Assembly (NCBI GenBank): GCA_021776655.1
Contig: JAJFFK010000012.1
Span: 21,448 to 85,447 of the forward strand
DNA length: 64,000 nt
DNA from: Henriciella sp.
GTDB taxonomy: Bacteria > Pseudomonadota > Alphaproteobacteria > Caulobacterales > Hyphomonadaceae
Direction: 5' to 3'
Shown here: positions 1 through 13,049 of the stretch, piece by piece
How the letters are laid out: every line of letters starts with the position of its first letter
How positions within the stretch are numbered: position 1 is the first letter of the stretch
The notes under the pieces: model-generated
The model's input: only the letters and a program-made list of their open reading frames with translations
Database searches by the model: none
What the model was told of the DNA's origin: nothing
Position numbers and translations under genes: made by a program

Positions 1-230
1 AGGCCGAGGCGGAAGGCTTGGATGCGGTTTTCCGAGCCGCCGGGTTTGAATGGCGCGAGCCGGGATGCTCGATGTGCCTCGGCATGAATCCAGACACTTT
101 GGCACCGGGTGAGCGCTGCGCCTCGACCTCAAACCGCAATTTTGAAGGTCGACAAGGACGCGGTGGCCGGACCCATTTGATGAGCCCCGCATTGGCGGCA
201 CGCGCCGCAATGACCGGGGTTATCGGGTGA
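1..230 (+). CDS. leuC: 3-isopropylmalate dehydratase large subunit, C-terminal part (5' truncated by window)
   Basis: Translation ...[59 protein letters not shown] is the conserved LeuC C-terminus; leuD and leuB follow. Confidence 0.95.
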   Translation, partial: AEAEGLDAVFRAAGFEWREPGCSMCLGMNPDTLAPGERCASTSNRNFEGRQGRGGRTHLMSPALAARAAMTGVIG

Positions 231-895
231 GTCTGAGCGACTGGACACCGTGCGAGCGACCTGGGCAATGGCCGCTGCAGGGGCCTCGGATTGTGCTTGA
301 ACCCTTAGATTGGGCTAGGCATGCGGGCGGACTATTTCGTGCGATTGCCGGGCCGGAAAATATTACGCTTTGGGAATATATGCCGATTGGTCCATTTGAT
401 CGCGAAGAGGATTTCTGCCGCACTTTTGAAGCCGTTCGCGCCAATCTGAATTGGGAAACTCTGGTCATCAAGCGCCTACACGATAGGCGCGTTCTCGGCA
501 TGGCGAGCTATATGCGCATTCGCGAAATTCATGGCAGCGTGGAGGTCGGCTGCGTCGCGTTTGGCGACGAATTGAAACGCTCGATTGAGGCGACAGAGGC
601 GATGTCTTTGATGGCGCATCATGTCTTCGTTGAGCTTGGTTATCGGCGTTATGAGTGGAAATGCCATAACGGAAATGCCGCGTCGAAGCGCGCTGCCGAA
701 CGGCTGGGCTTTGCGTTTGAGGGTGTTTTCCGCAACGACATGGTGGTCAATGGCAAAAACCGCGACACCGCTTGGTTCGCTATGACCGACGATGATTGGC
801 CGAATATAGGTGCAGGGTTTGAAGACTGGCTGGACGCCGGAAATTTCGACACTGACGGCCAGCAGAAACAGAGCTTGAAGGCATTGCGGGCATGA
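227..895 (+). CDS. GNAT-family (RimJ/RimL-like) N-acetyltransferase
   Basis: 222 aa; overlaps the leuC stop; C-terminal pattern [37 protein letters not shown] typical of RimL-like GNATs. Confidence 0.85.
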   Translation: MSLSDWTPCERPGQWPLQGPRIVLEPLDWARHAGGLFRAIAGPENITLWEYMPIGPFDREEDFCRTFEAVRANLNWETLVIKRLHDRRVLGMASYMRIREIHGSVEVGCVAFGDELKRSIEATEAMSLMAHHVFVELGYRRYEWKCHNGNAASKRAAERLGFAFEGVFRNDMVVNGKNRDTAWFAMTDDDWPNIGAGFEDWLDAGNFDTDGQQKQSLKALRA

Positions 896-1734
896 TCACC
901 GCACTAGATCACATGGTGCTACTATGCCCGGATATTGAGGCGGGCGTCGAGGCGTATCGGGTTGTGATGGGGGCAGACCCGATCTGGCGCGCGCGCAGTG
1001 ATGGGACGGCGAGTGCGGTATTTGCGGGTGGCAATACGGCGCTGGAACTGATCGCTCCGAACGGTAAGGGCGCGACCGCCGACAAATTGCGTGAGATGAC
1101 GTCAGACGGCGCGAAACTGACCACGCTGGTCTACAAGACCGAAGATATCACCGAAACTCACCGCGTTCTGACCCGGCGCGGCCTTGCCCCTGCTGAGATT
1201 GTGGATGGCAGCAGCAAGGATCTCACATCCAGAAAAACCCGCACCTGGCGCTCGTTTCGAATTCCTGATGAGCGCATGTCAAGTATAAAAAGTTTTGTAT
1301 TGGAACTAAATAGTACTCAAAAAGTACTATTTAGTACTGCCCCCAACGCGGTGAGCCGTCTCGATCATTTGGTTATCAATACGCCGAACCCTGAGCGTGC
1401 GGTGGCGACATATGGATCGAGATTGGGGTTGCGCCTGGCGCTCGACCGTACGGCGCTGGAGTGGAAGACCAGGTTTTCGTTCTTCCGGCTCGGCGGCCTG
1501 ACCTTGGAAATCGTTCACCGGCTTGAGGATGAGCATGACCCTAGCGGCCCCGACACATTCTGGGGCGTGACTTGGGGTGTCGCGGATCTCGATGCAGCGC
1601 ATATTCGCTTGAGTTTAGCCGGGCGCGATGTCAGCGAGGTCAGGACAGGGCGCAAGCCGGGCAGCCGCGTCTTTACCGTCAGAGATGGCACCCTAGGCGT
1701 GCCAACGCTGTTCATCGACCACGCACCACGATAA
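892..1734 (+). CDS. VOC/glyoxalase-like protein (two VOC-like halves)
   Basis: N-terminus ALDHMVLLCPDIEAGVEAYR and internal repeat SRLDHLVINTPNPERAVATYGSRLGLRLALDR; overlaps previous ORF by 4 bp. Confidence 0.8.
   Translation: MITALDHMVLLCPDIEAGVEAYRVVMGADPIWRARSDGTASAVFAGGNTALELIAPNGKGATADKLREMTSDGAKLTTLVYKTEDITETHRVLTRRGLAPAEIVDGSSKDLTSRKTRTWRSFRIPDERMSSIKSFVLELNSTQKVLFSTAPNAVSRLDHLVINTPNPERAVATYGSRLGLRLALDRTALEWKTRFSFFRLGGLTLEIVHRLEDEHDPSGPDTFWGVTWGVADLDAAHIRLSLAGRDVSEVRTGRKPGSRVFTVRDGTLGVPTLFIDHAPR
1306..1334. repeat. Perfect 12-bp inverted repeat (5-nt loop) inside the VOC coding sequence
   Basis: ctaaatagtact-caaaa-agtactatttag, AT-rich in a GC-rich gene, at the junction between the two VOC halves. 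Confidence 0.85.
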
Positions 1735-1743
1735 GGAAAGCAG

Positions 1744-2370
1744 ATGAAACCGTTCACAACTCTGCGGTCTACCGCTGCGCCTTTGACCGATAAAGGCAAG
1801 CTGATGGTCAATGTCGACACGGACATGATCATCCCGAAACAATTCTTGAAAACCACCACGCGCGAGGGCCTGTCAGAGGGGTTGTTCTACGAGTTGAAAA
1901 CATTGCCGGACGGCAGCCCGAACCCGGATTTTGTGCTCAACAAGCCGAAATATAGGGGGGCAGGTGTTCTGATCGCCGGCGAGAATTTTGGCTGCGGGTC
2001 ATCGCGCGAACATGCGCCTTGGGCTTTGCTGGATCAGGGCATTACCTGTGTCATTGCGCCTGGGTATGCCGATATCTTCTACAATAATTGCGGCAAGAAC
2101 GGTATACTGGCGATCTCGCTGCCGATTGACGTTTGTGAGGGTTTGGCTGACCAGACCGGCGGCGGCAATAGTGTGTTTGAAATCGATTTGGAGCGCCAAA
2201 TCGTCATCGGCCCTAACGGTGAAGATTACAAGTTCGAGATTGATCAGGGGCGCAAACAGAAACTGCTAAAGGGGATGGATGATATTGCCATGACGCTACA
2301 GCGTAGCGATACTATTGGGCAGTTCGAAACGGTGCGCAGACTATCGACGCCCTGGCTGGAGAAAATGTGA
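1744..2370 (+). CDS. leuD: 3-isopropylmalate dehydratase small subunit
   Basis: MKPFTTLRSTAAPLTDKGKLMVNVDTDMIIPKQFLKT..., GENFGCGSSREHAPWAL motif. Confidence 0.96.
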   Translation: MKPFTTLRSTAAPLTDKGKLMVNVDTDMIIPKQFLKTTTREGLSEGLFYELKTLPDGSPNPDFVLNKPKYRGAGVLIAGENFGCGSSREHAPWALLDQGITCVIAPGYADIFYNNCGKNGILAISLPIDVCEGLADQTGGGNSVFEIDLERQIVIGPNGEDYKFEIDQGRKQKLLKGMDDIAMTLQRSDTIGQFETVRRLSTPWLEKM

Positions 2371-2801
2371 TGAGATATTCCGCTATCGCGCTGATGATTG
2401 GTGGACTGACCGTTTCGGCCTGTAACCCTGATATTCTGAATACCAAGCCGGAAGTGCGCGGCTTAAAGGGCGCTGCACCGGTGCAAACGCTGACCAATCC
2501 GGCGGACGGGACAGACATTACTTTACGCCCAGGCGGTCAATTGGTGTTGAGACTAGCGAGCAATCCGACGACTGGATATTACTGGCATTTGCTTGATACT
2601 GGCACAGATGCGGTCATTGCCTTGCAGTCTGAGGCCTATATTGCCGACCCGGCGCCAGAAGGCGTGGCTGGAAGCGGCGGCATTCAGGTCTTCGTGTTTG
2701 ACGCTGCCCGTGCCGGTCACGCGACTATGGTCATGTCTTATCAGCGCGATCAAAATGATGTCGCAGATAGCCTGCAACTGAAAGTGAAGATAATCGAATG
2801 A
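2367..2801 (+). CDS. Putative chagasin/I42-family protease inhibitor-like lipoprotein
   Basis: Lipoprotein-like N-terminus (LTVSACNPD); LVLRLASNPTTGYYWHLL matches the NPTTGY(x)W motif of the I42 family. Confidence 0.7.
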   Translation: MMRYSAIALMIGGLTVSACNPDILNTKPEVRGLKGAAPVQTLTNPADGTDITLRPGGQLVLRLASNPTTGYYWHLLDTGTDAVIALQSEAYIADPAPEGVAGSGGIQVFVFDAARAGHATMVMSYQRDQNDVADSLQLKVKIIE

Positions 2802-3100
2802 TTATTGTTGAAGGCCATGTGCGTCTGGCAGATGCCAATGATATTGAACGTGTGCGTACAGCTGCGGCAGCGCAGATCGCCGCCAGCCGAGCCGAGCCCG
2901 GCTGTATCGACTACACTTACTCTATCGATGTCCTTGATCCGCAGGTGATGCGCGTTTTGGAACGTTGGAAAAGCTGGGGCGACCTAGAGGATCACTTTAA
3001 ACAGCCACATATGGATGCCTGGCGCGCTGCCCTGAAAGAGATCAAGTTCCTTGAGCGGATCATCCGCGCCAATGAAGTGGCCGAAACTCGCGACATTTGA
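2798..3100 (+). CDS. Putative antibiotic biosynthesis monooxygenase (ABM)-domain protein
   Basis: 100 aa; SRAEPGCIDYTYSIDVLDPQVMRVLERWKSWGDLEDHFKQPHM pattern. Confidence 0.8.
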   Translation: MIIVEGHVRLADANDIERVRTAAAAQIAASRAEPGCIDYTYSIDVLDPQVMRVLERWKSWGDLEDHFKQPHMDAWRAALKEIKFLERIIRANEVAETRDI

Positions 3101-3125
3101 ATTTCCAGATTGAGATAGACAGATT

Positions 3126-4181
3126 ATGACCCAAACAATGCTCTTGCTACCCGGCGACGGGATTGGCCCTGAAGTTGTGGCCGAAGCCCGCCGTGTAGCG
3201 GAAAAAATTGCGCCTGACTTGCAATTCACCGAAGGGCTGATCGGCGGCGCCTCGATTGATGCACATGGCCAGCCGCTGACGGTTGATACATTGGTCAATG
3301 CAAAAGCGAGCGACGCGGTCCTGCTTGGCGCCGTTGGCGGGCCAAAATGGGTTGATGTAGAGCGCAATCTCCGCCCCGAAATGGGCTTGCTACAGATCCG
3401 CAAAGGGATGGATGTATTTGCCAATCTGCGTCCGGCTTTTTGCTTTCCAGCTCTGGTCGATGCGTCGAGCCTGAAGCGCGAAGTGGTCGAAGGCCTGGAT
3501 ATCATGATCGTCCGCGAGCTGACATCTGGGGTTTATTTTGGTGAGCCGCGCGGGATTGAACGCGGGATAGGTGACAAGAGTTTTGGCTATGAGACCTCAC
3601 GTTACACCGCTGGTGAGATCAAACGGGTGGCACGGGTCGCGTTTGATATTGCGCGCGGTCGCAGGGGTGAGGTGTGTTCGACAGAGAAGTCCAATGTCAT
3701 GGAATCAGGCCTGTTCTGGCGTGAAATTGTAACCGATCTGCATGCTGCCGAAGGTGATGGCCTTGTGCTGCGCCACCTCTACTCAGATGCTTGCGCGATG
3801 GAACTGGTGCGTGCCCCCAAGCAATTCGATACTATTCTGGCGGGCAATCTGTTTGGCGATATCCTCTCCGATGAAGCGGCGATGCTAACCGGGTCGATTG
3901 GAATGCTACCCTCTGCAAGCCTGGGCGCTGAGGGTGCGCCCGGCCTGTTTGAGCCGGTGCACGGGTCGGCTCCCGATATTGCCGGTCAAGGCAAGGCCAA
4001 TCCATGTGCCGCCATCCTGTCCCTGGAAATGGCCTTGCGCTGGTCGCTGGGCCAGCCGGAAGCTGCGGATCGACTATTTGCAGCGGTCGGACGGGCGTTG
4101 GACTATGGTGCCCGCACCGCTGATCTTGGCGGATCGATGAGCACCCAAGCCATGGGTGATGCGATCATCGCTGCCCTGTAA
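3126..4181 (+). CDS. leuB: 3-isopropylmalate dehydrogenase
   Basis: [18 protein letters not shown]..., [10 protein letters not shown]-like and [19 protein letters not shown] motifs. Confidence 0.96.
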   Translation: MTQTMLLLPGDGIGPEVVAEARRVAEKIAPDLQFTEGLIGGASIDAHGQPLTVDTLVNAKASDAVLLGAVGGPKWVDVERNLRPEMGLLQIRKGMDVFANLRPAFCFPALVDASSLKREVVEGLDIMIVRELTSGVYFGEPRGIERGIGDKSFGYETSRYTAGEIKRVARVAFDIARGRRGEVCSTEKSNVMESGLFWREIVTDLHAAEGDGLVLRHLYSDACAMELVRAPKQFDTILAGNLFGDILSDEAAMLTGSIGMLPSASLGAEGAPGLFEPVHGSAPDIAGQGKANPCAAILSLEMALRWSLGQPEAADRLFAAVGRALDYGARTADLGGSMSTQAMGDAIIAAL

Positions 4182-4190
4182 CTTCTGAGC

Positions 4191-4997
4191 CTAGGCCGCA
4201 GCGAGCCGGTCTGCGCGGTTCTGGCGCGGGCGGGCTTGGCCGGAATCTATGCCGAGCTTGGCCATAGACCAGCTGCAAATCCGGTTCTTTCCGTCGTCTT
4301 TTGCGCGCTGCATAGCTTCATCAGCGCGGGCCAATGCGCTTTCCAGACTGTCATATTTTGACAATGGCGCGAAACCGAAACTGGCCGTGATACTGACTCC
4401 GCTACCACCCAGATCAACCGACATTTCTGCGACCCGCTGGCGAATACGTTCGGCGACCAATAGGGTCTGCTCGGCAGTGGAATTATACAGAGCGATGACG
4501 AATTCATCGCCCCACCAACGGGTGATCAAGTCTTGGCGGCTGCGCAATTCCTCACGCGCGATATTTGAGACAGTGACCAGAACTTTGTCGCTCAACGTAC
4601 TGCCATAAGCATCATTGATGGCTCTGAAATTATCGATATCGAACACTACCAGTCCTGACATCTTGTCGGTCCGGTTCATCAGCTGGATTTGCTGATTGGC
4701 GGCCTGCAGGAAAAACCGCCTGGTTAACAGCCCGCTCAGCGTGTCGGTGGCTGACAGGGTTTCGAGTGGGTCTCTGTGCAGCATTAGTCGAAACTGATTT
4801 TGGGACGCCATCACGGCAACCGGAAGCCCAACACATACAGAGATGTACAGACTGCTAAGCAAATATTTATGCGGGTGCTGCGGAATGCCGTAGCGATACA
4901 GGACAACCGAGATGATGAAAGACAGGCACAATGCGGTGGCAATGATCATCGTGAAGAAGATGATGGCCTCTTTTATTCTTCGAGTATCATTGGTCAT
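4191..4997 (-). CDS. GGDEF-domain diguanylate cyclase, membrane-associated
   Basis: Two hydrophobic N-terminal segments; GGDEF-type domain with WWGDEFVIAL (a GGDEF variant). Confidence 0.85.
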   Translation of the reverse strand: MTNDTRRIKEAIIFFTMIIATALCLSFIISVVLYRYGIPQHPHKYLLSSLYISVCVGLPVAVMASQNQFRLMLHRDPLETLSATDTLSGLLTRRFFLQAANQQIQLMNRTDKMSGLVVFDIDNFRAINDAYGSTLSDKVLVTVSNIAREELRSRQDLITRWWGDEFVIALYNSTAEQTLLVAERIRQRVAEMSVDLGGSGVSITASFGFAPLSKYDSLESALARADEAMQRAKDDGKNRICSWSMAKLGIDSGQARPRQNRADRLAAA

Positions 4998-5151
4998 GTC
5001 AATATCCTTTTTGTTGAAGACCGACTGCATAATACACAGCGCTTGAGATACGCCTTATTTCAATCTAAGGTTTTATTGCACAACCTTAAGTTATTATTTA
5101 TGGATCATCCATGGCTAGTACAATTTGCGCTACGAAACAGGACCACGCAGC

Positions 5152-5781
5152 TCAAACTGACGGTGCGTAAGTGAAGGATTTCAGCGTGTAAGCGCGCGTC
5201 TGAAAATCCCATTTGACGGTTTTCAGGGCAGAGCTGAGCTTGACGCCGAGGCTCTTCTCAACCGGGATGAAGCTGTTGAAATACAGCTGGTGCTCGGGGG
5301 CGACGGGGAAGCTGCCGGTTAGAATCTTGGCGCGGCGATTGGGTGCAAACAGGCGTTTGAGACTGGCTTGCTTGACCGCTTTGAGGCGAAAATCCTCGAT
5401 ATGCTCGCCGCCAAGTCTATCGTGCACCGCGACCACGTAGCGGATCGGCCAGCAATCCTCGACATCGTGCAGCCCTGTAATCTCATTCTGAAACGCCTCG
5501 AAAACGCCCTTTCCGCTGCCGTACTCGCTGTCAAAGGGTGGATCGAAGGCGGTCTCTCTGTCAGCAATCATCTGCAGCAGGCGGTTTCTGTGCTCGCCAA
5601 AACCAGTGCCGTCTTCGCCCAATCCGAGTGCACCTGCGAGGCCGTCCAGCAGCACCGAGACAACTGCGAGCCGGTTCTTGTTCACCGGGTCAGACAGGTC
5701 CGAATATGCGCCCGAATAGGTGCGCAGAATGCGCGAGGCAAAATCCAGGAGCGCGGCGTGAGGGTCTTGCAAAACAGGCAT
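5152..5781 (-). CDS. Hypothetical protein
   Basis: Long ORF; start taken at MPVLQDPHAALL because the upstream codons overlap a repeat element. Confidence 0.5.
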   Translation of the reverse strand: MPVLQDPHAALLDFASRILRTYSGAYSDLSDPVNKNRLAVVSVLLDGLAGALGLGEDGTGFGEHRNRLLQMIADRETAFDPPFDSEYGSGKGVFEAFQNEITGLHDVEDCWPIRYVVAVHDRLGGEHIEDFRLKAVKQASLKRLFAPNRRAKILTGSFPVAPEHQLYFNSFIPVEKSLGVKLSSALKTVKWDFQTRAYTLKSFTYAPSV

Positions 5782-5911
5782 GACGCCGGATGTAGCACAG
5801 GTGGTTTGTTTTTGCCCCACGCTAAGCGCTGCGCGTCACGCGGGTTCCGCGACAGCGCCTCAGCGCCAGGCAAAACACCAACCTCTCCGAACACTCAAAT
5901 TCTGTCCCGCA

Positions 5912-6409
5912 CTATTTCGCGAACAATTGCCCGATATTGGCGAAGGCTTTCAACTCTATCGCATTGCCGCTGGGATCGGCGAAGAACATGGTGGCTTGCT
6001 CGCCGGGTTTGCCCTCGAAACGGGTATAGGGCGCGATGATGAACTCGACCTGTCCGGTGAGGCGGGCCGCGAGGGCGCGCCATGTCTGCATGTCGAGGAC
6101 GAGACCGAAATGGCGGACGGGAACGGTTTTGCCGTCGACTTGGTTTGATGCTGCGCTGAGCGCCTTTGGCGCAGCAGCATGAGCGGGTTCCCGATCCTCG
6201 CTGCGCTCGTCCGATGAACCGGGCTCAGGGCTGTGTCCCACCGTGTCGCAAAGGTCCGGCGCGAGATGCGCGACGATCTGATGGCCGAACAGGTCAAAAT
6301 CGACCCAGTGCGCGCTCGACCGCCCCTCGGCGCAGCCGAGCAGGCCGCCATAAAACGCCCGCGCGGCAGCCAGATCATGTACAGGAAAGGCGAGGTGGAA
6401 TGGGGGCAT
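5912..6409 (-). CDS. VOC-family glyoxalase-like protein with in-frame repeat insertion
   Basis: [26 protein letters not shown]... [14 protein letters not shown]; interior block [31 protein letters not shown] looks foreign. Confidence 0.8.
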   Translation of the reverse strand: MPPFHLAFPVHDLAAARAFYGGLLGCAEGRSSAHWVDFDLFGHQIVAHLAPDLCDTVGHSPEPGSSDERSEDREPAHAAAPKALSAASNQVDGKTVPVRHFGLVLDMQTWRALAARLTGQVEFIIAPYTRFEGKPGEQATMFFADPSGNAIELKAFANIGQLFAK

Positions 6410-6707
6410 GGGGCAGATCCTGACGCAAGGGGCTCTGTGAAGTTATTTCAAACCCGATGTTGAGCCAAGTCCCAAACCAACAAATAAGCAATGATGCTTC
6501 ACATGGGCTTGGTTTGAGCGGTTATTGTGCAGTACAAGGTGCGCAGCACTTCTGGCTGTGTCTCCGCTAACTATTGCAGTGCGTGCGTCCGGCACGCCGT
6601 GAGACGTCCGGGAAGAGATTGGCAATTTTAGAACGCAGTCTTGAACCCGGTTCATGGGCTGGCGCAGCCAGACCGGAACCTGCTTCGCGACGCTGCGCCG
6701 AAGGCGC

Positions 6708-7139
6708 TTAGGGCGTCGCAGAATCCAGACCTAAAACCGGGTCCCGGACCCCAGGTCCAGCCGGGGGCAGCGTCAAATCCGGAATGATAAATTGCGGAGC
6801 CGTCGCCCCCAAAACTCTCGGCGAGATAATCCATGCCTGCACGCTAATACCGGGCGCGTAGGCGGCGTCTAGCCGCGCGCGCCATCGGTCGCGGCTTTCG
6901 CCGGGCAGGGTCGCGATGAGGGCGTATTGATGCGCGTGGGGGTGCGGGCTCGGCTTCCAGAGCGCCGGATCGTCGCCAATCGCGGTCACGTGGAGATTAC
7001 CCCAGCGATCAACCGCCATCATCACGTCGCGCCCGCTGGCGCGCACCCACAGGCCGAGCTTAAACAATTGCCACCACAGCCACGGCCAGAACAAGACCAT
7101 GGTGTGGGCGTAAAGATGATCGTGGCGCTGAGGCTGCAT
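6708..7139 (-). CDS. Hypothetical protein
   Basis: 143-aa ORF, no family recognised. Confidence 0.4.
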   Translation of the reverse strand: MQPQRHDHLYAHTMVLFWPWLWWQLFKLGLWVRASGRDVMMAVDRWGNLHVTAIGDDPALWKPSPHPHAHQYALIATLPGESRDRWRARLDAAYAPGISVQAWIISPRVLGATAPQFIIPDLTLPPAGPGVRDPVLGLDSATP

Positions 7140-7571
7140 GGCGCGAGTATAGGCCGGGGCGCAAAGGGGGCGGATACGTTTTCGCGCCGCTCCCCCTTCT
7201 CCCTCGGGAGAAGGGCCGGGGATGAGGGGTCACGCGGGCGAGTATGGGGTCCATGTTTAGTGTTGTAGAACAAGGTGTTGTCGATCCTCACAGCCTTATT
7301 CCCGAAGCCCAATCCGCGCCCCCTCACCCCAACCCCTCTGCCAAAGGAGAGGGGCTAAAACGGGGGGATTGAGGCCGGGGAATGGCGGACGAGCTCTGGT
7401 TTTGCCCCGCGCTAAGACGCTGCGCGTCACGCGGGGCGAAGCAGGTTCCGCGACAGCGCTACGCGCTGCCACCCACGGGTGTCATGAACCGGGCTCAGGG
7501 CTGAGGCCCTACAACTGACTTGTCATCACCCAATGTCTCCGCAGGACCGGAGCACCCGTGGGAGCGTGAAA

Positions 7572-7640
7572 TGTAGGGCGGGCCTTGGCCCGCCATTCCA
7601 CAGGTTCGTCAATCCATGGCGGGCCAAGGCCCGCCCTACG
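7572..7640. repeat. Palindromic intergenic repeat, copy A
   Basis: tgtagggcgggccttggcccgcc ... ggcgggccaaggcccgccctac; arms are mutual inverted repeats. Confidence 0.9.
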
Positions 7641-7813
7641 AGGCGCGGAGCGCCTTTGGCTTGAGCGCAGTTGTTAGATTTACGCTCTGCCCAACTTGAT
7701 TGGGCAGCCCAGCACCCGATCTCGCCCCAAGATCGGGAGCATCGTTGCCTCTCCCGTCCCCAAACCAAACACCGGATGCTGGATCCCACGGTCAAGCCGT
7801 GGGGAGCGCAAAT

Positions 7814-7883
7814 TGTAGGGCGGGCCTTGGCCCGCCTTGTTGATAGACCGATGCCTGCCATGGCGGGCCAAGGCCCGCCCTAC
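7814..7883. repeat. Palindromic intergenic repeat, copy B
   Basis: Same arms as copy A with a different central spacer. Confidence 0.9.
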
Positions 7884-8086
7884 AAGGCGCGGAGCACCTT
7901 TGTCTAGTTGGCGACGATGGAGCAGTGCCCCCGCCCCCTCGGGTCCCCCTCCCGCAGGGAGGGGGAGGCGCGTTTTGAGCTGATTGTCGGGCGGGATCGG
8001 CAATTGTTAGATTTACGCTTTGCACGGCTTGACCGTGGACACCCGTGGGGCACCCTATCACCCGATCTCTCCGTTCGCCAACGAAG

Positions 8087-8181
8087 CCTCATCCTGAGCC
8101 TGTCGAAGGATAAAGGCGGGCTTGAGCAAGCTGCGGTGAGATCGGTGTCCCTCGTCCTTCGACAAGCTCAGGATGAGGGAC
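8087..8181. repeat. Inverted repeat of the 'ctcatcctgagc(t/c)tgtcgaaggat' family, copy 1
   Basis: cctcatcctgagcctgtcgaaggat ... gtccttcgacaagctcaggatgaggga. Confidence 0.9.
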
Positions 8182-8360
8182 GAGGCAAGTTTGCAAAAGC
8201 ACCAAGCCCGCCCCCAAACCAAACACCGGGTGCTGGACCCTCTGATCAAGTCAGAGGGAGCGTGAATCGTAGGGCGGGTCTCGACCCGCGTGGGGACCTG
8301 TCGATTTAGGTCAAACGGCTGGACAACTCTCGTCATGCGAGGTGCGGAGCTCCATGCCTG

Positions 8361-11432
<3,072 letters not shown>

Positions 11433-11468
11433 GATCATAGGGCAGCGTGGCGGTGCTGCCAAGTCGGA

Positions 11469-12155
11469 TCATGGGCCGGGCTGGATCAAATATCCATAAG
11501 CCATGTCGGCGGCTTCGCGCACCAGCGTTTCGTCATCGGGGGTGTGTGAGGTGAGCAAGGTCCCGCGCGGGAACAAGGCGGTGCGGATAAAAATGACCGA
11601 GAAAAAATAGTTGATCATGCGCGCAGTCGCCTCAATGTCGGCGCGGCGAATATCACTGGTATAGGCTTCGATCAGCTGACGCACACCGGAGAATGAGCGG
11701 TCGGCAAAGGCCTGCCAATCAGCATCAATGAATTCAGGGTGGAGACGTGCATAGCTATGGGTCGCGCGAATAATGTGGGCGTCGGTGCGGATCTGTTCAA
11801 ATGTCGACTGCGAGACGAGTAACAGAGCAGCGTGCAGGTCGCCCTGTGCACGCAGGACAGCCACCAGGTCGGTCGCCTCAGATTGGCGGAGGCGGGTTTC
11901 GATTGTGGCTTTGCGGCGCAGGAGGAGCTCCTCAAGGAAAGCGTCTTTGTCTTTGAAGTGACTATAGACCGAGCCCACCGAGACGTGGGCTTGTGCAGCA
12001 ATGTCGGCGACAGATATTTGTTCGAATTCATGCGTGTGCAACAGGCTCTCAAGTGCCTCGATCAATTTAGCGCGTGTGCGCAATGTACGCGGCTGGAGGG
12101 CTGGTTTCGTGCGGTTTGACAAAATTGTGCTCTTAAAACTTGAATTTGAATTCAT
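11469..12155 (-). CDS. TetR/AcrR-family transcriptional regulator
   Basis: EQISVADIAAQAHVSVGSVYSHFKDKDAFLEELL TetR HTH. ATG at 12153-12155 preferred over the upstream TTG. Confidence 0.9.
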   Translation of the reverse strand: MNSNSSFKSTILSNRTKPALQPRTLRTRAKLIEALESLLHTHEFEQISVADIAAQAHVSVGSVYSHFKDKDAFLEELLLRRKATIETRLRQSEATDLVAVLRAQGDLHAALLLVSQSTFEQIRTDAHIIRATHSYARLHPEFIDADWQAFADRSFSGVRQLIEAYTSDIRRADIEATARMINYFFSVIFIRTALFPRGTLLTSHTPDDETLVREAADMAYGYLIQPGP

Positions 12156-12163
12156 ATTCAAGT
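12138..12163. promoter_or_regulatory. Candidate TetR operator (inverted repeat)
   Basis: ACTTGAAT-10 nt-ATTCAAGT perfect 8-bp arms spanning the regulator start, between the divergent tetR-like and CPBP genes. Confidence 0.5.
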
Positions 12164-12211
12164 ATAGAGCTGTAACGATTATATATCAAGGCATTTTGGA
12201 AGGATAAGAAA

Positions 12212-12937
12212 ATGGATTATTTATTGCAGGCCGGGCTAAGTGGATGGGACATTGCCGTGCTGGCGATGATAGTTTTGGTGCTTCCGATTGAAGCTGAAAT
12301 ATCCAACCGGACGCTCAAACCGCGTATGGAACGAAACGAACCGGGCGCGCGGTTATGGTGGTACGCAATAACGTTTGTTGAATTATGGGTCGTCACACTT
12401 GCGATCGTATGGATCTGGAACACGAGCGGGCGCGACTGGCCTGGCTTGGGGCTCGGGTTTGATCGTGGCTGGGGGAGTTGGACCGCGCTGGGCGCTGCGG
12501 TGCTAGCGACCGGACTGATGGTGGGGCAAATGTGGACGGTCAGTCGCGGCGGCGAAGCCTTGGACAAGGCGCGTGCCGAGCTGGAAGCGGCAGGTATGGA
12601 CGATATGTCAATCATGCCGCGAACGTCGCAGGAATATCGCGCGACAAAGATCTTGAGCCTGACAGCGGGGATCACAGAGGAAGTGATTTATCGTGGCTAT
12701 TTGATCTGGGCATTTTCTCAATTCGTGCACCCTTGGATTGGCGCGGCAATGGCGCTGGCGCTTTTTGTGTTCATGCACCGCTATCAGAACGTGCAGGGGC
12801 TGATCCGCGTGGCGATCATGGGGGCGGTGTTAACGGCACTCGTTCTGATCAGCGGATCGCTTTACCCGGGCATCATCTTGCATGTCGCGGTTGATCTCAT
12901 TTCGATTGGCATGGTTTGGCGTGTGCGACAGGCATAG
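12212..12937 (+). CDS. CPBP-family intramembrane protease-like protein
   Basis: TAGITEEVIYRGYLIWAF (EExxxR), FVFMH and H in ILHVAVD. Confidence 0.85.
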   Translation: MDYLLQAGLSGWDIAVLAMIVLVLPIEAEISNRTLKPRMERNEPGARLWWYAITFVELWVVTLAIVWIWNTSGRDWPGLGLGFDRGWGSWTALGAAVLATGLMVGQMWTVSRGGEALDKARAELEAAGMDDMSIMPRTSQEYRATKILSLTAGITEEVIYRGYLIWAFSQFVHPWIGAAMALALFVFMHRYQNVQGLIRVAIMGAVLTALVLISGSLYPGIILHVAVDLISIGMVWRVRQA

Positions 12938-13049
12938 GACCTGATTGGGCGCGCGGGTCGTTGGCTGGAATGCTTAACAGCGCGCGCCGTTCTATTAACC
13001 AAATCCTGACGGTTCCGGCTCACTTATCAAATAGATGATCTGATTTGAG

